From: Incurvaria masculella | Taxonomy: Eukaryota > Arthropoda > Insecta > Lepidoptera > Incurvariidae | DNA length: 64,000 nucleotides | Assembly (NCBI GenBank): GCA_946894095.1 | Contig: OX335660.1 | Span: forward strand, 12,281,001 to 12,345,000 | Direction: 5' to 3' | Part shown: in pieces, positions 10,266 to 20,125 of the stretch | Layout of the letters: every line of letters starts with the position of its first letter | Numbering within the stretch: position 1 is the stretch's first letter | Position numbers and translations under genes: made by a program | Notes under the pieces: generated by a model | Told to the model about the DNA's origin: nothing | Database searches by the model: none | The model's input: the letters and a program-made list of their open reading frames with translations, nothing else

Positions 10266-12200
10266 AGACCAACATTTGTTCTGCTCTTTTTGAAAATGTA
10301 TCATTGCATTGCAATGTTAAATTAGCTAATCTCAGTGTTGCCAAAGGGCAAAACAGGAATCATAAAATGACTGCGACGAAAATTGTCAACGCGCAGATAA
10401 CTATTTTAAATCGGGCTGAAAGTGTATTTGCATACATTTTATTATGTTATCGTGAGGAACCGTGTTTGACCTCCTACGTGGAAGGCAATATTTACCATTT
10501 ACGTTGACGTAAGACTGTGATCAATATAATCGCTCTTACGAAACACTACAGCCGAAATGATGTGAACAGCGAACAAGGAAGGACCGATCGAAACTCACTC
10601 GTATGGCGGCAGCAGCGTAGCCACGAGTGGAAAAGTACCGCTTACAAATTCGCTCGCGAATTAGTAAGTCGTACGTCCTGAAGGCTAAATCCGTTAATAG
10701 ATAACTCAACTTTCGAGCGCGAGCGTTATGAGATAGCCCCGGAATCACACAAAATTGGACCAAATTTTGTGTTAGGTCATAACGTTAAGCTCGAAAGTGG
10801 GGTTATCTATTAGCGGGGACTCAGGCTTCTGTAAAGTTCTTACGCGTTCTTACGCAGCGACCATGGGAGGACGGGAGAGAAACAGAAACTCGTTTTGTGT
10901 GGGGGAGGCGTAGCCAAGAGTTAGTGCAAAACTACTGTGGCGACCTAGCGCCTTCTACAAAGAGCTGCAGCAAACAGATGCATAGAAACTAGTTAGCGTG
11001 GCGCTAGATGGCGCTACCCGCTAGAACGTCCAACATTTCAAAACAAGAAGTTTATATCGCACTAACGAAGTTTCCCAGCTGCGTGGCCGTTGGTCTCGAG
11101 ACCTGACCCACCTTTTCATCTCTCCACACTACTAACTATAGTTCGCTTAATTCGGGACCCGCAACTCTGCCGTCTCACTCCCGTCCTTCCTTCCTCGCTG
11201 GATGAGAACAAGCTCAGCCTGTAACTCAGACTATCTTTTGATATGATATATTATCAGAACAAGGGCGATAAATTCCAGATTCGACCAGGCACGTGCACGA
11301 TAAACCGTCTATCAAAGCTGTCGTAATCGCATCGTATATTTAGCTCACTACGGTGACTCATGGTATAACCACATCGCACAGAATTCCCGAACGAGTTAGT
11401 TGCCATGGCAGGTAATTTGCTTCCGTGTAGCGCGGCTGTATTTTACTGGATGCATACGATTTTTTGTTATCCTTTGACCATGTTTTATTTGGTTGGTTAA
11501 AACTTTATTTGACAAAGCCATTAAGTCATTTTTAACCGACTTTAAAAAAGGATGAGGTTCTCAATTCGTATGCATGTTTTTTTTTTTTTTTTAATTAGTG
11601 TGCAGAAATGCACTTAAAATTTGGATTTTTTTACGGACTAAACAGATGAACTAAGGCACCAAATATATGCTTACTGGCCTTAGCCAGTCAACATTTATGG
11701 ATCCAGCTAGATTAAAGGTTTTTATAAATTTTATTTGCATTAGCAAAAAAAAAAAACAGAAAATAAAAACACATTTTTTTTGTTAGAATGAAATACTTTA
11801 ACATGGTTCATAGACAATAATTTACAAAAAAGGAACTTGGTCCATAATTTACTAAAGCAACCAATAGCCAAACTACAAAATAGAAAATACACTTAAATAG
11901 ACTTGACATTTAAGATAAAAATAAAATTATATTTCTAACGTGAAACATGAACTCGTCTCCTGAATAAAGGCCAAGGCTTTCTAAATTTATTTAATTTAAA
12001 TAAGTGCTCTTATTGGATTATTTAGCTTTGGCGAAACAAAGGTAAGTAAAGGCATATCAAATACAATTTCGCAGATTTGGGCGTTACAAAAGAAAATTTG
12101 GACTTGGTTGTAGAAAGAGACATCTACGTTAAAATTGCGTCAAACTCGATTAAACACGTCACTTTTTGTGAACAGGGATCGTGCACAAATGGCGTAACGA
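10266..12200. other. Unassigned DNA with an inverted-repeat region
   Basis: Around 10690-10830 the segments taatagataactcaacttt and aaagtggggttatctatta form an inverted pair about 110 bp apart, with cgagcg/cgctcg nearby; probably a fold-back element. At 11130-11160 tagttcgcttaattcggga relates to the repeats at 48049-48180 and 55940-56085. The rest is AT-rich with poly-T and poly-A tracts; no gene seen. Confidence 0.45.
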
Positions 12201-12202
12201 AA

Positions 12203-12743
12203 TTAAGGTGGCCCAACCCGGCGGGCCTAACTCATTCGCGGGCACGGTACAAAACCTTGCTGTTGCGCTCTGGGACTTTCTCTGTTTCAAAGAATAAGAC
12301 AGGTTCCGTGATGAGGAAGATGCAACATGTCCACAAAAAAAGACAATGTGCGTAGTGTATGATTTGGTAAGATTTACGAAAATTTTAATTTCAAAACGAC
12401 TTATAGCTAAAAGTAAACCACGACCGCTGTAGTCAAAAATCTAACAAAAACCAAATAAATTATAAATCTTGATTAAATAAGCTATGTCTGATGACTAATA
12501 TTTTTAAGATGTTCTTACTTTATCATTGCGTAATCCACCTCCAAAGTTATTGTATAAAACGCGCAAAAAATTCAAACTTTCGGACCTTATAATTTAGAAA
12601 CCAAACACAATTTTACAATGCCAATAGTCATCAGACATCTAATTCGATCTAATAAAGCTATTTTGAGCAACATTTTGGATCTCTGACAAGAAATATGGGC
12701 GTGATCTTTTGTATGGGGAGATGAGCGGGATGGGCCACCTTAA
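12203..12743 (+). mobile_element. TTAA-flanked MITE (piggyBac-like), copy 2
   Basis: TTAA at 12203-12206 and 12740-12743 flank inverted ends ggtggcccaacccggc and gggatgggccacc. Very similar to copies 1 and 3 along its whole length, so probably relatively young. Non-coding. Confidence 0.85.
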
Positions 12744-13510
12744 GGGGGCGGTCGACAGAACTGCGAGATATAGTAAACGGTGGAATCGGTGGCAGAAAAA
12801 GGCATCAATGCAATCCTGCCAGAATAATCCAATGCCGTCCTAACAATCGATTTCATTTTATTTCTAATGTGACACCACTTTAATGTGTTTTAACAATTTA
12901 AATTGTCTACGATAAGTGAATTAGGAATATAGAAGTATACATATTTTCGGAATGTACCATAAACACCTATTACTGAACGGAATGGGAGGGCGTGGTGGGC
13001 CGGCCAGGCGTTACGGTCCTGATACGTGGGTGATGGGACGGGGTGGAAAATTTAAGAATCTTACACGAAGTAATTATTAGTATTATCTTTGATCTTACAT
13101 AACGTAAAGTTAGCGCCCCCACAGTGTACTCCATACGAGTCAACTCCATGCGATCCGCCAAAAGTGACATGTTAAAACATCGATTACCTTTGAAATGTAT
13201 TTTTGCAATCGGGCCTAGTCATGGAATCTGTTATTAATATCTAACAGTTGTGCGCTTCCTCGCATACTTGAAGGAATTTTCGTAACCAAACTGAGAAGTT
13301 AGGTGATTATAAAATTATTACCCACAAACACTATGCAGATGTCCATACCTACCTACAAACTAGACATGGATACGTCGACATAGGACTCTAGGGACACGTG
13401 AACGAACGCTGCGGAGGTCTAGTGCATGTCGCCTAATAAGGCTCTGCCGCCGTCGTCTATTCCGGTTCAGTTATGTGCAAGTGGTTGAATAAGTTTAATT
13501 GCTCGTATAA
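12744..13510. other. Unassigned intergenic DNA
   Basis: No gene or recognised repeat; short frames only. Confidence 0.5.
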
Positions 13511-13889
13511 GGTTTTTTTTTTATGTGACTGGACATGGATGGCTAATACCACACCTTCTGTCATGGTATTAGCCCAACATATCACATGGGAACTAGGTGC
13601 CATGCCAGGACCTTCCTTATATTGCACGGCTACATTGAACCGGATGGAAAACACGGACAATTTTTCATTGCCGCTTCGACCATCGTTCATCCAATGCGAT
13701 GGTACCAACCCGGGCGGAATAAACCCTACCACCTAGTAAGTAAAGAAGGGGACCTACAGTTTAACGTGGAATCTGAACCACGGCCAGCCTCTCAACGGTC
13801 GAATGGTCCATCCAAGACCAGACCGGACCCAGCGTTGCTTAACTTCGGAGAGCGATCGCCGAAGTGTCGCGCCACTGGGCCATTGAGGC
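13511..13889 (-). mobile_element. 5S-rRNA-headed SINE, reverse orientation
   Basis: The right end (5' of the element) contains, on the minus strand, aacttaagcaacgctggg-like and cttggatgg-like sequence matching the internal promoter region of 5S rRNA. The body includes ggtagggtttattccgcccg and catcgcattggatgaacg, and the 3' end is tgtccagtcacataaaaaaa. Same family as 18908-19286. A pol III-transcribed, non-autonomous element. Confidence 0.85.
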
Positions 13890-14827
13890 AAACGAAGGGT
13901 AAAGTTTTACTAATATAAAATACGAGCGAACCCGACAACAGCGACACCTACCAGGTCCAACTATAGTTAAAACCATCCAGGGGGTCACATAGATATATTT
14001 TTTAAAAATTAAAATAGGTAGAAGGAGAAGAATAATTACGAACACACGCACACCGGATTATACGAGTACTTATAGGTGATTTTTTCGGGTCGCCATCATA
14101 AAGGCCAAAAAGCATGAGGTCCAAAACCCAGAACGTCCAAAAGTATGTACTCAGGGCCAAATTCGAAACTATAAGGAATAGCGAACGACACTCAAAGGAG
14201 TCATGAAGCCGATTTTGATAAAAACTAAAACTGCATTATTAGATTTTTGGAAAAATCGTTTTCCTAGCCGGGATCGAACTCGTTGATTTTGAGAAAAATA
14301 AAGCTTCCTTTATTATTGCACCAGTCAATAGTGTCGCTTATAAGGAACACATTTTGTGAAGTGATATTGTACTGCAAAGTAATGGAAAGTGTTGATTTTT
14401 TAAAAATTGATTCAGATTTTCAAGTATTCGTGCATAACTCATAACTTTTGAACTTGGTTATAAGTTCAAATAAAATAACCTTAGGCTTGCATTTCAGTGG
14501 CTATGCAACAACTTGGCGTCGACACACATATCTAGCTAAAACGTAAATTTAATTTAAATATACTGTAAAATGTATTAATTAATAATTTATTAATCAAATC
14601 ATTTATAATAATTAATTTATTTTAATATTTGCTTATCATGCGAATGATTGTCAAATAAGTTCCCCTGAAGCTTTGATAAAACCGGACAAGTGTTCATAAG
14701 TTGAACGCTCGTCCGCACCAAAACACAACCAGGAAATTGTCCATGTTAATAATTATGGGGTTAACCATGGTGGTTGGTATTCAGAATGTTTCGACCGAGA
14801 ATCCTTTTAGGGCCCCGTCGCAAAAAG
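13890..14827. other. Unassigned DNA including a shared dispersed segment
   Basis: Segment 14158-14305 (ccaaattcgaaactataagg...gggatcgaactcgttgatttt) recurs at 30868-31005. Its right end, reversed, is box B-like, so it may be a SINE relic. At 14090-14145 aaggccaaaaagcatgaggt matches an arm of the fold-back at 56095-56310. The remainder is AT-rich. Confidence 0.45.
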
Positions 14828-15048
14828 CAAAAAAACCGGCCAAGTGCTAGTCGGACTCGCACACGAAGGGTTCCGTACCATTGTAAAAGGTTTAACACAA
14901 AACAATCGTTTTTTGGATGGGGCCCCTCTTTATTTTTTATTATTTTTTTATTTTAGCTATTTGTTGTTATAGCGGCACACTCTGTGAAATTCAGGTGCCT
15001 ACCTATTACGGTTCATTAGATACAGCACCGATTGGCCGGTTTTTTTTC
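14828..15048 (+). repeat. Lep1-like repeat with inverted ends
   Basis: Starts aaaaaaccggccaagtgcta and continues as a normal copy to gttcattagatacagcacc. Instead of the usual 3' end it finishes attggccggttttttttc, the reverse of its own start. The internal rearrangement leaves a copy with terminal inverted repeats. Confidence 0.7.
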
Positions 15049-15960
15049 TTTTTTAAGTAAAAATTCGACACAGTTTTTTTATTTCTTTCTTTACTAGGAG
15101 ACTAAACAGGTACACCGTACTATCATGCATGTACAAGCTGTGTATAAGCCTCAATATATTTCGCAAACCTAACGAAAAGCGGTGGCTGCTTCGTCGTCGA
15201 CGGTCGTTAGCTGCAGGCGTTACGTAAACCGACTATTCGTTTGCTCTACTTAGCTCGTTGGTAAATAAACGGCATATTTCAAACATACTGTTTCAACAGA
15301 GACTGCAAGAAAAGAGAACAGACGTTGAACGTATAGAATAAGAATAAGAATAAGACATTTTATTTGCCACAACACACAAGTACAAAAGAGTAATGAACAT
15401 AAAAAAACTAAACTAAATTAAAAACACTGCATTCCCTTGTAGGTATCTTAAATTGGTGACGAATGGGATCAATCTCGGCTCTCTCGCAGAAAACTACGAA
15501 GCTGGTTTTCAGACGAATCCCTACTATAACTATCTTTAAACATTGCTGTTTAGGTGACGCTGCTTCGTGTTTGCCAGATAAGAAATCCGCAATAAAAATA
15601 TAATTAGCTTAATTCTATAAAAAAGTTTAACAGTGTGTGTTTGTAAAAAAATATCAAAGGTAGGTTGTGTGTGTGAGAGAGAGAGATTTAGAATGCGAGG
15701 TGTGTCATTTATATATGTACGTATATGAGAGTTGTAACAAGGGTGCTTGTGTGAGGGTATGTGTGTGTGTGTGTATGTAATGAGGGAGGGAGAGATTGAG
15801 TGGAATAATTATAAAATGGATTGAATATCAATGTAACTAAAATGTTTAACAAATAGATTAGAGCTGAGAAGTTGGGATTTCAGAGATTTTTTAAATGAGG
15901 GCAGCGACTGCGTAGGTATGATGTATATCGATTAGAAAGGTCCAACTTCTATTGTAAATA
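15049..15960. other. Unassigned DNA with microsatellites
   Basis: Simple repeats: aagaat near 15335-15358, (ga)n near 15676-15690 and (gt)n near 15760-15777. No gene seen. Confidence 0.6.
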
Positions 15961-15964
15961 CCCT

Positions 15965-16200
15965 TTTTTAATGTTAGTGCGGCATATGGCGTAAAGACGA
16001 CGACGACAACGGAGTGTGGGAAGACCGCCCGCCAGGTGGGACGACGACATCAAGTGTGTCGACGGAAAGCAGTGGCTCCGTACCGCTGAGGGCCCGGGAG
16101 GGCTGGAGAAAAATTGGAGAGGCTGACTAACATGGCGTAAGCCAAACCGCACATAAGAGGTGCCCGACTTGCATGGTCTTTCGAACTTTCGCGGGTGCAT
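15965..16200 (-). pseudogene. LINE 3' tail relic, split by a second LINE fragment
   Basis: Left part gcggcatatggcgtaa (about 15980-15994) and right part ggcgtaagccaaacc...gaggtgcccgac (16135-16200) together match the 3' tail of the LINE at 20126-22755. The interruption (15995-16131) is flanked by an exact 9-bp duplication, atggcgtaa, at 15986-15994 and 16132-16140. Confidence 0.7.
15995..16131 (+). pseudogene. LINE C-terminal fragment inserted with target-site duplication
   Basis: Reads GRPPARWDDDIKCVDGKQWL on the plus strand, then a stop after about 20 more residues. This is the characteristic extreme C-terminus of one group of LINE ORF2 proteins (GRPPxRWxDDI...W...A). Only about 45 codons and a few bases of 3' sequence are present, typical of severe 5' truncation during reverse transcription. 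No poly-A is visible. Confidence 0.75.
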
Positions 16201-17660
16201 GTCGTAGATATATTTTCAGTATTTCATTCTTTCGTATTTTTTATAGTAGATGTACAGCGTATTCAGATTGAGCTTTAAAAATGTAAAATGCGAACTAACT
16301 CCGGACTTATATACCATACAAAATGCTATTTAGACCCGATTTAATCTGCTAAAATTACTACTTCTAAACTGTAGGTAGTGTTGAAACATCTATACTGATA
16401 TTGTCGTATCTTTTCCGTCATTGATTTTTCCTGCAAAATCAATGGTTTAGGTAGGGACTAGGGTTTAGGTCCACTCATGCGGTTTGTTATTTTCCGTGGT
16501 GGTGGTGACCCTATTCTGCGCAGCTCTGTGCGGCATGATTCAGCAACCACGGGCATTATATATTTTTTCCGTTTTGATTCGTACAAAAAAAAAATGTTTG
16601 ATAAAGCGTACCCAGTATGTATCGATAATAGAACTTTTGTTCAGTCGTGTATTTTCATGTTACACCGAAATTAAAGGCAAATTAGACACCCTTTGGATCA
16701 AGTGAGGAAGACTGGAAATTCTCTTTTTCTAGAGAATCTAAATAACTGCTCATTGCCATTTTTATTTGTTTAACTTCCTTTTTTTCTTTTCCAATACCGA
16801 GCCTCACATCAGGTGCCACGAAAGACAGGCTTTGCCTAGTTCGGGTACTTGTACAATCAAACTCATTTTATTGGCTTATTGCAATACTGGGCTTGTGTTG
16901 CCACTGTCGCTGTTCGCTTATTTCATACTATTCACTACACTAGATTCATGATTTATGTAACTTGTACTCTTGTGTTTTTCTTATTTTTTCAAATGAGACT
17001 GTATGTAATGGTGTGTTAAAATATAAATAAATAAAATAAAAATAAATAAATTGTTTTATGAATGACTATGGGATAACAAGCACCTGCCTGCTCATGACTA
17101 CGATGAGTGGGCAGCGTTGCATAAACTATGAAGACCGCAGCATTTCCACGACGCGCGGGAGGTAGAGAAAGCCATATAGTCTCACGATGCTTCGGAAAAG
17201 TATAGAAACCGCAGTTGTTTGAAACAGCTGCGTCGCGTGACCGATTCAATCGAATCGAACGCTCGTCTGCGACATGCACCTTGAATAATGCATGCAACAC
17301 AGTACGATCCCGATTTACCGAGCTCTGATTAACAAACGTTTTAGTTAAACGTGCTTTTACATCTGCATCAACCGACCTTTGAGAGTCTTTTTTATGTTTT
17401 TTTTTAATTACTATTTATATTTATATTCTGCCACCCCATGTTAAGTGTCGAAACGACTGTGCTGTTGGATCACAAGCTTCGCTCATTACGCAAATCGTAA
17501 AGCACTTGTTTTTGGAACATCTTCCTTTTCCTACTTCATCTACATCAGTGGCTTTTTAAACCTTTTTTTAGTGCTGAGGGGCCATTTGTAATTTTTTTGT
17601 CATTTTGACAGCTTGAAGAGGTAAAGCCACAGAATAAGTAGTACAAACTTTTGTGAGGTT
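16201..17660. other. Unassigned DNA; possible LINE 3' tail
   Basis: At 17020-17052 an (aaataaa)n run ends a non-coding stretch, as in some LINE 3' ends, but no coding part is recognised upstream. The remainder has only short frames. Confidence 0.4.
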
Positions 17661-17667
17661 TGACTTT

Positions 17668-17717
17668 TTTAGGGTTCCGTACCCAAAGGGTGAAAACGGA
17701 ACCCTATTACTATTACG
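17668..17717 (-). repeat. Lep1-like repeat, terminal fragment
   Basis: tttttagggttccgtaccca followed by aagggtgaaaacggaaccc. Only the last 50 bp of the element remain. Confidence 0.7.
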
Positions 17718-18907
17718 TAACTTGGAAGTTCCGTAAACGCTAATTTAGGTGAGAATTCGGACTGACCACTCCGGCAGCATTTCACACCAAGTACCCGGCG
17801 GCATCCGGACATAAATCCTTTGTAGTAATATAGAAGCTGCAACGACATAGTGTACCTAAGAATGCCGTTAGCAATTTACGGAAGGCAATATTGTTCAATA
17901 AAGAAGCGACTGCGTGAACTAGCCCCAATCACTGCGTGACGTCACGTGGCCTTGCCATTGTTACGCGGTATGTTTTCATTAGCGCAACGCGATGTCTGGG
18001 CTACATTCATAAGATCGATAATAAGTTATTCACTTAAAAGATGTATTGTAAATTGGCTAACGTACGTATTGCACTGTCTTGACGCCTGTCTCACCTTATT
18101 TTTTCAGTTTTTTTATTAGGCGAATTATATTTCATTCCAAACTTCTTGCTGCGCATGTACTCATGGAGTTGAATAGACAGGGGAATATGAATAATTTCAT
18201 TTCGGTGTCATCACTGTCATCTTATGTTGTCATTGCACTCTAATTAGAATAATTGGAAAGGGACCAATTCGTGGGCGAAGGTTTCACGTAAGTAGCGGTC
18301 ATTCTATGATTAAGTAAGTATGTATAAGAATTCATCGGAAGGTCACACGTGACTGTGAATTCCAAGATTAACCCCACTGAAGGTTTTGTATGCATATCAA
18401 AACAACAAGAACATTATGCTTTTTTCAATAGGTTAAATGTTTTCCGGAGTTCATTGTTCTCACACTAAAATAACAATTGATGCGCATATAACATTATTCA
18501 TTCTGTTGAGTCAGCACTGGGCGGTAAGTACGAAGTATTGATGCAGAATAAGCCTGTTAACGGATGGAGGAGGCGAGACACACACGTGCCCCTGGGCAGT
18601 TCGCACGAGCGTGACTATGAAAGGAGATCCAAGAGAGATATGCGTTCTGAAGAATAAAATATCTCGGTTCCATTCACTAATATATTACTTCGTAAATCAT
18701 TGCTCGGTTCAGTTTTTTTAGAACTGTAGAGCAAGACCACCTACCTGGCAATTCAAACAAACGAAGGGGATTCACGTACCATAAATGATTTACTACATAT
18801 AACTTACTGATCATTAGGGTTAGGTTTTAAGTTTTGTTAGGCTAGGTCATCACGTTTTGTGGTCTATGAACTTTCGAGAATTTAGGGTTATCCTGGAATG
18901 TCTGTCA
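17718..18907. other. Unassigned intergenic DNA
   Basis: No recognised gene or repeat. Confidence 0.5.
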
Positions 18908-19286
18908 GCCTCAATGGCCCAGTGGCGCGACACTTCGGCGATCACTCTCCAAAGTTAAGCAACGCTGGGTCTGGTCTGGTCTTGGATGGGTGATTATTCG
19001 ACCGTTGAGAGAGGCTGGCCGTGGTTCGGATTCCACGTTAAACTGTAGGTACCGTTCCTTACCCACTAGGTGGTAGGGTTAATCCCGCCCGGGTTGGTAA
19101 CATCGCATTGGATGAACGATGGTCGAAGCGGCAATGAAAATTGTCCGTGTTTTCCGTCCAGTTCAATGTAGCCGTGCAATATAAGGAAGGTCCTGGCATG
19201 GCACCTAGTTCCCATGTGGTGTGTTGGGCTAATACCATGACAGAAAGTGTGGTATTAGCCATCCATGTCCAGTCACATAAAAAAAA
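18908..19286 (+). mobile_element. 5S-rRNA-headed SINE, best copy
   Basis: Head: ccaaagttaagcaacgctgg and tcttggatgggtgat correspond to the conserved internal promoter segments of 5S rRNA (gaagttaagcaacgtcggg and acttggatgggtgacc in canonical 5S). Body: actaggtggtagggttaatc, ttggtaacatcgcattggat, ggcctggcatggcacc-like. Tail: ccagtcacataaaaaaaa. Length about 379 bp. A SINE3-type (5S-derived) retroposon rather than a 5S gene, because the match covers only part of 5S and is fused to an unrelated body. Confidence 0.88.
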
Positions 19287-19840
19287 TGTTTTTTTTTTAA
19301 ATTTACATACTCTGGGACTGCAGCATTACTGAATTTGTGCTTGTTGATTATTAGTTCGACTTTTATGATTTGAGTGAACTTGAATGATGAAGTCTACCTA
19401 TTTATGTACATTTGCTGCTTCGGTGATGCTATCCTTGAGCATAAGTTACGTAGGATGTTGAAACATATCTTTATCTTTTTTTATCGCACGGATTGCTCCA
19501 CTTTATCACTTGAGGCCGCCCGGTGGGCCATGTCTGTGCGTGAAGCGAGGAAAACGCATCGCAATACCTGAAAAAACCTGACGTGTCAAATTGAGTGTTA
19601 TCATCAGGATTTTGCTGTTCGAATGAACCATTTATGATTTATTGTTGAAGATGTGTCATTATGTTCGCGAGTAATCTTTTATCTTGAACGATAAATGACT
19701 AATATTTTTTGGGTAATCTTTACCGAAAATATGGTATTATCGGACAATCTCAGTCGCAGTATCCTTTAGACTAAGTTTCTATAGAAAATTGGGCGACACT
19801 TACGCTGTGGTTATTTTTGGCCATCTTAGGGTGTATATAT
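19287..19840. other. Unassigned intergenic DNA
   Basis: No gene or recognised repeat. Confidence 0.5.
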
Positions 19841-20125
19841 CGGTAGCCCAGTGGTGCGACGCCTTGCGATTCGATAAGCTGGGTAAGCACCTCTGAGCGC
19901 GGTTGGGTTCTGGATGGGTGACCATTTTCAACCGTTGAGGCTGGCCGTGATTCGGATTTCACGTAAAACTGAAGGTCCCCTCTCTTACTTACTAGGTGGT
20001 AGGGCTAATCCCACCCGGGTTCGGTACCATCGCATTGAATGAACGATGGTCGAAGCGGCAATGAATATTGTCCGTGTTTTCCATCCAGTTCAATGTAGCC
20101 GAGCAATATAAGGAAGGTCCTGGCA
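19841..20125 (+). mobile_element. 5S-headed SINE, left half (split by LINE)
   Basis: gtagcccagtggtgcgacg, aagcacctctgagcgcggtt and ttctggatgggtgaccattt mark a 5S-like head of a subfamily distinct from 18908-19286. The body runs to aggaaggtcctggca and stops where a poly-T tract begins. The missing end of the SINE reappears at 22756. Confidence 0.8.

Noticed and set aside
18908..19030. Functional 5S rRNA gene
   Set aside because: Only parts of 5S are present, altered at several positions and fused to a SINE body; same structure at three loci.
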